NCBI RefSeq assembly: GCF_007097485.1
Contig: NZ_VKDE01000010.1
Span: forward strand, 103,486 to 167,485
DNA length: 64,000 nt
Reading direction: 5' to 3'
Source: Carboxylicivirga sp. M1479
GTDB lineage: Bacteria; Bacteroidota; Bacteroidia; Bacteroidales; Marinilabiliaceae
In this document: piece by piece, positions 7,475-16,494 of the stretch
Layout of the letters: the number at the start of each line of letters is the position of its first letter
Position numbering within the stretch: the first letter of the stretch is position 1
Position numbers and translations under genes: made by a program
Notes under the pieces: model-generated
What the model saw: only the letters and a program-made list of their open reading frames with translations
Told to the model about the DNA's origin: nothing
Database searches by the model: none

Positions 7475-10243
7475 CTAATTGTCATATATACTTTTCTTTT
7501 CTAGTTTTTGGGCATTTGGATCCAGTTGAAAACTGCTTTTGATTTGTTCGAAAGTCAATTCGTTGGAAGGACTAAATTCTGTAGATTCCATATAATTCAT
7601 TATACTTTGTCGTAAGGTTTTTGCTACGATTCGGTCATTAATCTTAGAGTGTAAATCCATAGCGCTGAATACTAATAAACCTTTGCCAACTCTTGCTTCA
7701 AACAAATTCGATAAATCACGGTTTTTAGCAAAATTATCGATAACAGTTACTATTCTTTCCGCCTCTATTTTTTCCATCTCAAGCGATTTGGATTGCTTAC
7801 ACAAATCCCACCATTGCCAATTTGAATGAAATTCTGTTGGAAAACTAGCAAAAGCCTGATGCTTGTTATTAATTAGTAATCCCATTGTTCCTGGTTGATT
7901 AGGAAAATGAACAGGACTCCAGAATACTGGAACAAATTTTCCTTCAATACCTTTGAGTTCATTTATCTTTGGTGTCAATAAAACCTTTTCTCCATTACTA
8001 AGTGCCTCCTCGGCTTTTTGCCAATCAGAGGTTACCAAAACCTTACCAGCTTCATTTCGTTCAATTTGTGGATAAACCCATATTGGCCATGTATTCGTAT
8101 ACTCAGTACCCTTGAGTCTTAATGTAACATCAAGCTTCACAGGCTCTTTTATCTCTTTGAGTTCAAAGTCAAAAGTTCCGATTTCTGCATAACTTCCATA
8201 AGGGATTTTATCAATTAGAAGTTCCCCGGCATTTAAATTCTGATTATTCATGGAAATCTGCCACTCAAATACAGATTGCCCAAGATCCTTCCAGTAGTTT
8301 GACACTTCTGCTTTAGCAGTGAAAATTTCATGACAGGAATAGGTTGCCTTTTCAAATTTTAAAAGAGGAACAAATTCACTGCAAAATTCCCTAAACTCAG
8401 CTCCTGTGATTATTCCTTTGGAATCCCAAAAAGCATCAAGCATACCCACTAATGCTGTACCCTGTCCGGGGAAATCATGTAAATCTAGTAGCTGAAACCC
8501 ACTGATCCCAGGAGTTTTAAAAGCACGTTCTATTTCCTCCTTGTAAAGAATCTTAGCAAAATGCCCTGATGCCATTTGGTAATCACCCGCTTTATCAAGC
8601 CTTCCTTTTTTTTCTAAATCTGTTTTTATCGCTTCAAAATTTAATGGAGCAAGCACACCATCGTATTTTTTTATTTCCTCGGGATTTGGAAATACCGAAT
8701 ACTGACCTATTTCATGCGTAATCAAAGGAATGTCAATAAATTCAATGCTTGAACGAAAATCTTTATCGAATGAGGGTGAATAGGTATCAAAAACACCTTG
8801 TCCTCTTACCCATCCTTCCTTAGTCCACTGAGTAATCCAAAAATCATTTGCAGCTTGAGGCTCTGCATCTTGCGGTTTTTGGAACGTAAATGAAGTAACA
8901 GTATATAAATGTCTGGCATCTGCTTCTTTTAACTCTTCCATAAATGATGAGAGCAAATCATAATCTCCCTCCAGTTCGTTCCCCATCGACATAAAACAAA
9001 ATGAAGGGTGATTCCCGTATTCCTTAATCATTCGCCAACCTTCTTTTTCCATCCACCTAACCATATCCTTATCTTCTCCATAGCGCAACGACCAGTTAGG
9101 CAGTTCGACCTGTAGGTAAAAACCCATTTTATCGGCAACCCTAAAAGCGGCTTTAGGTGGACACCAGGAGTGAAAACGTAAATGATTCAATCCGTATTCT
9201 TTTGCAGCTTTAAAAACTTTTTCCCAACCAGCATCATCCAAGGGAGGATGTCCATCTCTAGGGAAGATACTACATTCAAGCGTTCCCCTTAGAAATAAAC
9301 GCTTCCCATTTATAAAAAGGTTATTATTTTCTGCTTCTATTTTGCGCAAACCAAACGGCACTTCTTTTAAGGTTTCTCCCAAACTATTGGTTACCTGTAA
9401 AGAATATAATTTTGGATTATGCTCGCTCCATTTCTCAAAATCATCTTTAATCTCAAGTCTGATTGTTTTATCTGCAGAAATGGTTTTTTCTGCAAGGACT
9501 ATCCCGGCTTCATTTCTAACAATAAACTGAATATTCTCTTTACTGTTTCCGCTTCCCTGAGCTTCAATTTTAATACTATTTTCAGCAACATCAGGATAAA
9601 CCTGCAGGTTCTCAATACTAAAGTCAGGTACAACGCGAAGTTTAAAATCTCCAAGAATTCCATTCCATATAGTCTGAGTAGTCTCAGTATATGCATGTGC
9701 TATAACTAAATTACGCGTTGTATCACATAAATCATATTGTTGTCGGTTATCAATACAAATCGTTATCAGGTGCTTGCCTTTTGATAATTTGCCCAATTTT
9801 AATTTGTGGGAAGTAACCAAACTATTATCTGAACCTTTATATTCTCCATCAATCCAAACTTGCGATTTCCAAATTACTCTCTCCATCTCAAGCACAATAT
9901 CTTTATTTTCCCATGCAGCAGGGACATCAATTTCCCGCTGATACCATGCTGGTCCAATATAACTTCGTTTTCTGGTTAACTGAAAAAGAGTTTCACGGTT
10001 GAGTTTAGGCTCAAGCACCACTTCTTCTCCAATTCCAGCTTTATCAAGCGTTGATGGTAAATGGATGGTCAGTTCGTCTGACAATTCATTTTCAAACCAC
10101 TTTTCATTTTCACCTACATCCAATGAATCCAGCTTAACAATCCATTCTCCTTCTAAATCTATAGAATTCGTGCTATTGTATGAACAGCCAATAAGTACAC
10201 TTAACGACAGTCCGAGAAAATATTTTAAAGAAACCTTTTTCAT
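7475..10243 (-). CDS. GH2-family exo-glycosidase lipoprotein (beta-galactosidase/glucuronidase type)
   Basis: This 922-residue protein has a lipoprotein signal (LSVLIGC, Cys20), followed by a sugar-binding jellyroll (about 30-210), an Ig-like domain (210-300) and a TIM barrel (about 300-620). The acid/base is E423 in SMGNELEG and the nucleophile E511 in THEIGQ, both in GH2 positions. The remaining 300 residues hold further beta-rich domains with no family I can name. GH2 enzymes are retaining exo-hydrolases of beta-galactosides, beta-glucuronides or beta-mannosides. It is probably anchored in a membrane facing the periplasm and acts on imported, desulfated oligosaccharides. It lies between the aldolase and a sulfatase in one operon. 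Confidence 0.85.
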   Translation of the reverse strand: MKKVSLKYFLGLSLSVLIGCSYNSTNSIDLEGEWIVKLDSLDVGENEKWFENELSDELTIHLPSTLDKAGIGEEVVLEPKLNRETLFQLTRKRSYIGPAWYQREIDVPAAWENKDIVLEMERVIWKSQVWIDGEYKGSDNSLVTSHKLKLGKLSKGKHLITICIDNRQQYDLCDTTRNLVIAHAYTETTQTIWNGILGDFKLRVVPDFSIENLQVYPDVAENSIKIEAQGSGNSKENIQFIVRNEAGIVLAEKTISADKTIRLEIKDDFEKWSEHNPKLYSLQVTNSLGETLKEVPFGLRKIEAENNNLFINGKRLFLRGTLECSIFPRDGHPPLDDAGWEKVFKAAKEYGLNHLRFHSWCPPKAAFRVADKMGFYLQVELPNWSLRYGEDKDMVRWMEKEGWRMIKEYGNHPSFCFMSMGNELEGDYDLLSSFMEELKEADARHLYTVTSFTFQKPQDAEPQAANDFWITQWTKEGWVRGQGVFDTYSPSFDKDFRSSIEFIDIPLITHEIGQYSVFPNPEEIKKYDGVLAPLNFEAIKTDLEKKGRLDKAGDYQMASGHFAKILYKEEIERAFKTPGISGFQLLDLHDFPGQGTALVGMLDAFWDSKGIITGAEFREFCSEFVPLLKFEKATYSCHEIFTAKAEVSNYWKDLGQSVFEWQISMNNQNLNAGELLIDKIPYGSYAEIGTFDFELKEIKEPVKLDVTLRLKGTEYTNTWPIWVYPQIERNEAGKVLVTSDWQKAEEALSNGEKVLLTPKINELKGIEGKFVPVFWSPVHFPNQPGTMGLLINNKHQAFASFPTEFHSNWQWWDLCKQSKSLEMEKIEAERIVTVIDNFAKNRDLSNLFEARVGKGLLVFSAMDLHSKINDRIVAKTLRQSIMNYMESTEFSPSNELTFEQIKSSFQLDPNAQKLEKKSIYDN

Positions 10244-10351
10244 GATTATTCTGCTTTTTGATACTGAACTATTTAATTCGCCTCCTTAAACGAGGTTTTA
10301 AACGTAGGCACATGTTCGAAACCTAATTTTGTATGCAATCTTTATCAGCAA

Positions 10352-11041
10352 TTACATTATTCCATATTTGTTAAAAGAGTCAACAGCACTCATTCCATTT
10401 TCTATCGCCTTTTGTACGGTTTTTTCTCCACGTGCTTTTTCAAGAGCACCTTTGAAAACTTCCTGTTCAATTTCTTTTGGCACAATACATACTCCATCTA
10501 TGTCACCAATAACAATATCACCCGGATTAATACGAACGCCACCTATTTCAATTGGAATACGATAATCGATTACTTTACCACGAGGAGCCTGATCCTGTGC
10601 ATACCGCCCGAAAGAGAACGTTGGAAAACCTAACTCAAGAATTCCTTTGGTATCTCTGGAGTAGCCATTCACCACAGCTCCATTGGCTTTTAATATCTTA
10701 GCCCTGGTGCTCATTAATTCGCCCCATAAAGCATAGGTTGGAGAAGCGCCAGTGCATATGTAAATCTCGTTTTCTTTCAAGTCATCCAAAGCCTCCAGCA
10801 TTAAACCAAAAGGTTTTGATAAATATTCATTGGCCCCTTCACTCAGTTCCTCAAAACAATCTGCCTCTAAAACAGTCATTGCTCTACCTACTAGAAACAT
10901 ATCTTCTTGCAAGGGTTGTATTTGTGGAGGAAGAAACTGATTGGTATATCCCATTTTATCCATTATATCACCTACAACGGCTGTAAAGAGTTCTTTACGT
11001 ATCGTTTCGAAGAGTATTTTGTCATTTTCTAGTTTTGTCAT
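10352..11041 (-). CDS. RraA-like aldolase (HMG/CHA aldolase family), probable 2-keto-3-deoxy sugar-acid aldolase
   Basis: This 229-residue protein of the RraA/4-hydroxy-4-methyl-2-oxoglutarate aldolase fold is cytoplasmic. Signature stretches are WGELMSTRAKI (106-116), GAVVNGYSRD with R129-D130 and GDIVIGDIDGVCIVP (174-188). Members with these residues are metal-dependent class II pyruvate aldolases; true RraA regulators of RNase E lack some of them. The usual VxDGxxRD motif is VNGYSRD here, with Asp replaced by Asn, which is worth noting. In context it would cleave the product of the enolase-family dehydratase to pyruvate plus an aldehyde, completing the pathway. It is the first gene of its operon, behind the same promoter/operator module as the dehydratase. 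Confidence 0.75.
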   Translation of the reverse strand: MTKLENDKILFETIRKELFTAVVGDIMDKMGYTNQFLPPQIQPLQEDMFLVGRAMTVLEADCFEELSEGANEYLSKPFGLMLEALDDLKENEIYICTGASPTYALWGELMSTRAKILKANGAVVNGYSRDTKGILELGFPTFSFGRYAQDQAPRGKVIDYRIPIEIGGVRINPGDIVIGDIDGVCIVPKEIEQEVFKGALEKARGEKTVQKAIENGMSAVDSFNKYGIM

Positions 11042-11070
11042 AATAAGGTTTTAAACCAGTTTTTATTATA

Positions 11071-11102
11071 CAAAAATAGGAGGGGTTGCTCTTAATGTTC
11101 AA
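11071..11102 (-). promoter_or_regulatory. Promoter of the aldolase-GH2-sulfatase operon
   Basis: On the minus strand TTG (11102-11100), 21 bp spacing and TATTTTTG (11078-11071) fit the Bacteroidota -33/-7 pattern. The -7 box is 30 bp before the aldolase ATG. The operator repeat begins exactly at the -33 element, a placement typical of an activator. Confidence 0.65.
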
Positions 11103-11162
11103 CACTATTTTAACCCATATTTAAACTTTATTACTATTTTAAAGCAATATGAGTTAATAATC
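11101..11162. promoter_or_regulatory. Putative AraC-type operator, copy 2 (aldolase operon)
   Basis: This 62-bp block is about 79 percent identical to 4991-5052. Read toward the aldolase gene it contains TTAAAATAGT twice, 29 bp apart, with a degenerate copy between, as expected for an AraC protein binding direct repeats. The inner copy touches the -33 element. The remaining bases 11163-11227 hold nothing I recognise. Confidence 0.6.
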
Positions 11163-11227
11163 TAAAATCCTGTTTCATACAAATGACACATATGTGTAAT
11201 TGTTAATTTGTAAGATGCTGCAAAATA

Positions 11228-14200
11228 TTATTTAATAAATATTTTCTGAGTTTCTACCATATTCCTGGTTATTACTTTTACCAGGTAAACACCTGCATGG
11301 TTTATTAAAATTTGATTTTCACCATGCACAATCTGTTTGTTGACAATTAATCGGCCATTTATATCATAAATATTTGCTAACGCATGACTAGCCTTTAGGT
11401 GAACTATTACATTCTTTCCAAGAGAATAAATTTTAGCAAGCGATTCTTTTTGCGAAACGGTTGTTTCTGATATATCGGTAGTGAAACTTACAGTAAATGT
11501 GACACTTTGCCCCGACCGTGCACCAACATTATCAGTTGCAACGGCGCTCAAAGTATAATCACCTGCCGTAAGATTTTGCAAGGCTGGGTCATCCCATCCC
11601 CATTCATAAGGAGCCGTGTCGTCAAGCCCAATAAATACGCCATTCAAATAAAGCTGAACATTACTTATCGTACCATCTGTATCACTTGCGTTTACTTCAA
11701 CACTAATTTCTTCTCCTCTATTAAACTCTGTTTCATTTTCCGGATTTAGAAAACTTAATACAGGATACTGTGTTGCACTTTCTCGATGATCGTAGATTGC
11801 TTCGGAATTATAAAATACCGGTGCATTATTATCCTTGTAGATTTCTCCGGCAGGTGTTAGTTCAAAGGTGCTATAGTCATTAATCATCTGCCGCCATTCA
11901 CCGACCCATTCGTATAAAGAATGTCTTTCAATCCAGCTTGTTGTATCTAACATATTTAAAAACAAGCCAATATCTTTTGCTTGTTCTTCATAGGAATGTG
12001 GAGGGGCTTCATTGGTCCAGGTTGCTCCGTTATTCCATTCTTTAACCCAAATAGGACGACCTGTTCTGTCGTGAATTTCTTTTAAGTAATTGTAGTATTG
12101 CTGAGCAGTTCTGCCTCCTTTATACCAATGACATACCACATAATCGACCCGATAATTTAATCTTTCTATCTCGTCCCAAAACTCCCACAACCATTGTTTA
12201 CCATTGTCTGCAATTGCCGGTGAACTTAAGCGTAATCCTGATTTCATAAGAGAAGGCCAATATTCAATAGCCTGTGCAACAGTCAGGTTCGACTGTTCGG
12301 TGTGACTGGGCTCATTAAATGCAAGCATGTGAGTTACATCACGCCACTCTCCATATTCTCCTGCATAACCACCACCCCATTTTTCAGGTACAAACTCCAC
12401 ATCAAGTGTATGTTTAACATTCATTCCCCAGTCATAGCGCCATGTTGCATCAACAGCATCGGCATAAGGTTGCGAACCGCAGAAACCCTTTTTAGATGGC
12501 CAGTTCCATGGAAATACGCGAATAAAAGAAACGGCATCTTTTAATCCAGGTTCCATAAGGGAAATATCTAAATCGCTATCGCTTGCCACAAACACTTTAC
12601 TGAACCCTGTTCCGTCTTGATTTTCGGCTAGTGTAGCCATATAGCCGTGCTTTAATCTGAATGAACCAACATTATCGTTCAATGCTCCCAATTCACTTGT
12701 ACGATAAAAAGTATAGGGTTTCATTTTTATTGATGCCCCCTGATAAGCTGCTTCTGCATAAACTGTTAATGGTTCGTATTCATCGTTATGTGGTACTATG
12801 ACAGTTCCTCTGCCATATTGTTTTATTCTTACATTCTTTATCAGATAGTTATAAGAACAAGGGACTCCGTTTATATAAATATCATCCAATAAATACTCTG
12901 CAACCACCGAAGGTCTGATATGGTGAAAATAAATCCATGCATCAGGACTGTTAACATATACCTTTGTGTCTTTCAAGGGATTAACCGAACCACTTACATG
13001 TAATTTGGCATAACCATTTAATGAAATCACATTATCTGCTAGTGTCTCGACTTCTAATGGTTTGTTATTCAAATATAAGCCATAAGCTTCATTGCTACTG
13101 ATTGTTGAAATGGTATAAGCCGTGACTCTTCCAGTTTCTGATGTTACCAAAACTTTCATATCATCACTAACCAACGAGTCATCAGCCACATCGCTATCAT
13201 CGGCATTTACAACACGTATTGTAGCTCCCGGGGAACAAGTTGCGGTTTCTTTCAAATAAAATGCCATTGTTTTATTTGGAAGCTGTGTTATTAATTTTGC
13301 CTGAGTACTAATAACTCCTTGTGAGAGACTCAACAAATCAGAACCGCTATACAGATTACGCGTCGAAATACTATATATTTTATCGGGATTATTAGCCGAA
13401 TTGATTCTTACTTGCATAGCCGAAGTCACTTTTTTGCCAACTGCCACTTCTGAATTACTAGCAACATATTCTACTCTTAACGTTGAGGAAGTCGTTTTTC
13501 GTAAGCTTTCAATAAATTCGGTGACCGTTATTGCCGATGATACATTGCTGATTGAGAAATCTTTATTATCCAAATCACCTTTGTAAGCAGCTAACAAAAC
13601 ATTATCATTAAATTTCAGAGTATAAAAACGGAACGAACCATCCTCAGCAAACACTTTTATTCTGTATTCTTCAGATGCAATTGTTCTCCAATCGGCTACA
13701 GTCCCTTCATTCAAAGTGAATAATTCAACACGCGCTTTTTCAGATAACTGTAATCCTTCTAAAAATTTCGTAAACGGGATATCAACCATTGGGATATCAG
13801 CTATTACATTCGTAGTATTATTGACTACTCCATATTCTGATTGAACAATTAAAGCCTCTGAACTCATCCCCGTCGGGTCAATTTCTTCTAAAACTAAACT
13901 ATCAGCATAAATAGTTCCTTTTTGGGGAACATAAATGGCCAACTTGTGCGTATCGGTTTCTTTTACCTTAAATGTTTTCGAAACGTATGCCCAGTCGGTA
14001 TATTCTTTTTTAAATATCAGTGTATTATAGGAAATATAATAGTCGTTTCTGCACTTGATATTAAAAAAATATTGCTTGTCAACTTCGCCAATTTTCACAT
14101 ATCCCGAATACCTGTATGTCTTTCCTGCAACAAGTTCTTTTTGTTGATATATCCAACCGGTTTTAGATGATACCCGCACTTTAGCACAGTATTGTCCGCC

Positions 14201-14353
14201 TTCTGCCAGTTCTGTATTGCTAATTGCAGAATTAGTTGGATTCCAATCATTCAAATTTCCTGATTCAAAATTACCATTAGTCAGCAAGTTTTGAGCAGAT
14301 AATGTTATCGTCCATGAGAAAAATACAATTAATAAAGCAGATAAATTTCTCAT
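11228..14353 (-). CDS. Secreted GH128-like (Glyco_hydro_cc) glycoside hydrolase with CBM, Ig-like and T9SS domains
   Basis: The protein has 1041 residues. A signal peptide (1-20) is followed by a CBM4/galactose-binding-like jellyroll (about 22-158) and three repeats of about 85 residues (163-418), each ending in a pattern like VTSETGRVTAYTI. A beta-rich stretch follows (420-605), then a TIM-barrel domain (about 606-850) with AFNEP (E681) and WVKEW (E772) as acid/base and nucleophile candidates, matching the Glyco_hydro_cc/GH128 pattern. An Ig-like domain (about 870-965) and a T9SS type A sorting tail close the protein. GH128 members known to me are beta-1,3-glucanases; in this sulfatase-rich locus another beta-linked substrate is possible. 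Its 5' 290 bp are duplicated at 16205-16494 beside an IS, yet this copy is complete. Confidence 0.72.
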   Translation of the reverse strand: MRNLSALLIVFFSWTITLSAQNLLTNGNFESGNLNDWNPTNSAISNTELAEGGQYCAKVRVSSKTGWIYQQKELVAGKTYRYSGYVKIGEVDKQYFFNIKCRNDYYISYNTLIFKKEYTDWAYVSKTFKVKETDTHKLAIYVPQKGTIYADSLVLEEIDPTGMSSEALIVQSEYGVVNNTTNVIADIPMVDIPFTKFLEGLQLSEKARVELFTLNEGTVADWRTIASEEYRIKVFAEDGSFRFYTLKFNDNVLLAAYKGDLDNKDFSISNVSSAITVTEFIESLRKTTSSTLRVEYVASNSEVAVGKKVTSAMQVRINSANNPDKIYSISTRNLYSGSDLLSLSQGVISTQAKLITQLPNKTMAFYLKETATCSPGATIRVVNADDSDVADDSLVSDDMKVLVTSETGRVTAYTISTISSNEAYGLYLNNKPLEVETLADNVISLNGYAKLHVSGSVNPLKDTKVYVNSPDAWIYFHHIRPSVVAEYLLDDIYINGVPCSYNYLIKNVRIKQYGRGTVIVPHNDEYEPLTVYAEAAYQGASIKMKPYTFYRTSELGALNDNVGSFRLKHGYMATLAENQDGTGFSKVFVASDSDLDISLMEPGLKDAVSFIRVFPWNWPSKKGFCGSQPYADAVDATWRYDWGMNVKHTLDVEFVPEKWGGGYAGEYGEWRDVTHMLAFNEPSHTEQSNLTVAQAIEYWPSLMKSGLRLSSPAIADNGKQWLWEFWDEIERLNYRVDYVVCHWYKGGRTAQQYYNYLKEIHDRTGRPIWVKEWNNGATWTNEAPPHSYEEQAKDIGLFLNMLDTTSWIERHSLYEWVGEWRQMINDYSTFELTPAGEIYKDNNAPVFYNSEAIYDHRESATQYPVLSFLNPENETEFNRGEEISVEVNASDTDGTISNVQLYLNGVFIGLDDTAPYEWGWDDPALQNLTAGDYTLSAVATDNVGARSGQSVTFTVSFTTDISETTVSQKESLAKIYSLGKNVIVHLKASHALANIYDINGRLIVNKQIVHGENQILINHAGVYLVKVITRNMVETQKIFIK

Positions 14354-14551
14354 TCCTGAATGATGTTTATACGAATTCTTAAACTTATTGAGACTCTTAT
14401 TATTTTTTAATTATCTGCTTTGACACGGCACCATTCTCACCCGAAAGTTGAATTACATAAACTCCTGTTTGAATATTTGGAACCTGTAGTGTTATCTTAT
14501 TAACATCTCTGGATATTGTTCCGTTTCTCATCACTCTTCCTGACATGTCCA
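14064..14551. repeat. 488-bp direct repeat, left copy, abutting IS1634-type element
   Basis: It is identical to 16205-16692 except at three positions (485 of 488). It holds the first 290 bp of the GH128-like gene, the 46-bp intergenic spacer and the last 152 bp of the beta-propeller gene. It ends exactly where the IS left inverted repeat begins (14552). Confidence 0.93.
14400..14551 (-). pseudogene. 3' remnant of the beta-propeller gene (T9SS tail only)
   Basis: This is a duplicate of the last 152 bp of the gene at 16541-20038, encoding the last 49-50 residues (from about SGRVMRN through SKQIIKK) and the stop. It is cut at 14551 by the IS. It arose with the 488-bp duplication and is not expected to be made as a protein. 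Confidence 0.9.
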
Positions 14552-16204
14552 CCTGAGTTCGACACTGGGACACCCAAATTAGAAGTTAAACATTGTTGCT
14601 AACATTTTTTGTTCTTCAGTGATTAAAATTGTTTTGGATACAATGTGTTGTTGGTTTGGTGTTTTTACCTGTATTGCATAAATGGTTTTGGCAATATCCA
14701 TTGCTTTTTCTGGGCTCAAATCAGACCCCTTGAGTTTGAGTTGTCTTTCAAGCTCTTTGTAGATTTTATATGCCACAAACGATATACAGATATGAGCTTC
14801 AATCCGCCTTTGGATTCGGTGATAAACTGGCCTTATTTTTAAGTCATGTTTTGATATCCTAAAAGCTTTCTCAATTTTCCATAGGTGTGCATAGTTTTCC
14901 ATAATGTCATTATTTGACATTTTTGTGTTGGTCAGATATCCTTTTAAACCATCCCATTTGCCATCGGAATCAAACTTCTCCAAATCTATTGTCAGGCTGA
15001 TTTTACCATCCATCTTTAAATATTTGTTGTATCCCCGATTATTAATGTTGGATTTGGTCAATTTTCCTGATTTTATCTTTTTTCAAGTTTGGCAAGCCCT
15101 TTCTCTCTGTTGTGTTTATCCTTTTTGGCTCTTTTCTTAGAGTGCGTAACAAGAAGTCTAATGTCGTTATCCTTTATTATTAATTGCTCCTTTGTTTCCG
15201 AGTAGTCAAAATTTAATATCTGTGCTTTTATTGAGGTGGTTTCGTTCTTTATCCTTGCTACCAGGATAAACTCATATCCTTTGGAGCAAAGTTCTTGGAT
15301 ATTGTCATTAGTTAGCAGGCCTGAGTCGGCAACTACTACAAGTTTATTGATGCTGTAGCGTTCTTTAAACCCATTGATAACCGGGAGCATCGTGTGACCC
15401 TCATATTTGTTGCCTTCGAAAATCTCATATGCGAGTGGGTAACCATCAACACTGACTAAAAGACCGAGCAGTATTTGAGGGTTCTGATGCCTGCCTTCTT
15501 TTGAGAAACCAGTCTTTCTTATTTCATCTTCGTTATCTACTTCAAAGTAAAGTGTGGTAACGTCATAAAAAACAACATTAATTTCATTATTCAAGATTTT
15601 CAGCGAATGTGCATAGCTGATGTCTTGCACCAACTCTTTTTGACTGCTATGAAGCTTATCTAAATACCGATAGATATGTTGGGGCTCTATTGACAGAAAA
15701 TGATATTTTGAGAGAAAATCAGTTGTTCTGAGTTTGCTTGCCGGAAAGCACAAACGCGCTATCACAAGTTGTTTGAAAAGTTTATCGTCGATAGTATCAA
15801 ATCCAATCTCATCAAATATCTTTCCTAACAAAAGAGTGGTTCCGGCCACTGTAATTTGTTCGATGTTATCTAGGATGGTTTCTGTAAGATCCCTTTCGCA
15901 TGTAAAATCCAGTTCTTTTTGACCAATCTTGTTTTTAATCCAAACTTCACCCTCCATAACAAGATTTTCAACCTCTTCTGGGCTGGAACTACTCCCAATG
16001 GTTTTTATCATATTATATTTCCCTGTGTTCTTATCAATGACTTGAACACTGATGACTCCGCTCTTGTTTTTCTTTTTTCTGACAAACACATATTAAATAT
16101 ACCCAAAATTGAGCTGGGACACCCAAAAATGCCTTTTAAAAACAGTTATTCCACTGAATGATTGATGTTTATGATTTTGCTCTCGAAAAAGTGTCGAAGT
16201 CAGG
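14552..16204 (-). mobile_element. IS1634-family insertion sequence, 1653 bp
   Basis: The terminal inverted repeats are CCTGAGTTCGACACT (14552-14566) and the complement of AGTGTCGAAGTCAGG (16190-16204), 14 of 15 matching. One DDE transposase gene on the minus strand fills nearly the whole element. The element is flanked with no gap by 488-bp direct repeats. The founding IS1634 of Mycoplasma mycoides is known for long, variable direct repeats at its targets, so these can be read as the target duplication. A palindrome TGGGACACCCA occurs just inside each end (14566-14576 and 16115-16125) in the same orientation. Confidence 0.9.
14579..16089 (-). CDS. IS1634-family transposase, frameshifted in an A6 run
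   Basis: Two reading frames make one transposase of about 500 residues: 16089-15073 (338 residues, GTG start) and 15061-14579. Joining them by a -1 shift at six A (15083-15078, minus strand) gives a continuous sequence LEKKIKSGKLTKSNINN with no residues lost. The DDE triad is visible: D176 in FYDVTTLYFE, D255 in VVADSG, and E in WKIEKAFR of the second frame, all typical of the IS1634 branch. The standard X XXY YYZ slippery heptamer is not in register, but P-site slippage on AAA is possible. Otherwise this is a simple one-base deletion or a homopolymer sequencing error. The GTG follows the stop of the upstream fusion frame by three bases, in the same frame. Confidence 0.88.
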
Positions 16205-16494
16205 AAAAAATATTGCTTGTCAACTTCGCCAATTTTCACATATCCCGAATACCTGTATGTCTTTCCTGCAACAAGTTCTTTTTGTTGATATATCCAACCG
16301 GTTTTAGATGATACCCGCACTTTAGCACAGTATTGTCCGCCTTCTGCCAGTTCTGTATTGCTAATTACTGAATTAGTTGGATTCCAATCATTCAAATTTC
16401 CTGATTCAAAATTACCATTAGTCAGCAAGTTTTGAGCAGATAATGTTATCGTCCATGAGAAAAATACAATTAATAAAGCAGATAGATTTCTCAT
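16093..16494 (-). pseudogene. Truncated 5' copy of the GH128-like gene fused to IS sequence
   Basis: Codons 1-96 repeat the signal peptide and first part of the CBM of the gene at 11228-14353 (one difference, V for A in NSAISN). At 16204 the frame enters the IS right end and adds about 37 unrelated residues before TAA at 16095-16093. The transposase GTG (16089) lies one codon beyond the stop in the same frame, so ribosomes reading this fragment could reinitiate on the transposase. It is not a functional enzyme. Confidence 0.88.

Noticed and set aside
15073..15090. Canonical A AAA AAG programmed frameshift site in the transposase
   Set aside because: The A6G stretch is present but not in the register needed for the tandem-slippage heptamer; slippage on AAA alone is possible but unproven.
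14565..16127. CTGGGACACCCAAA direct repeats as possible IS ends
   Set aside because: They are in the same orientation, lie inside the element, and the 15-bp inverted repeats at 14552 and 16204 coincide exactly with the 488-bp repeat borders.
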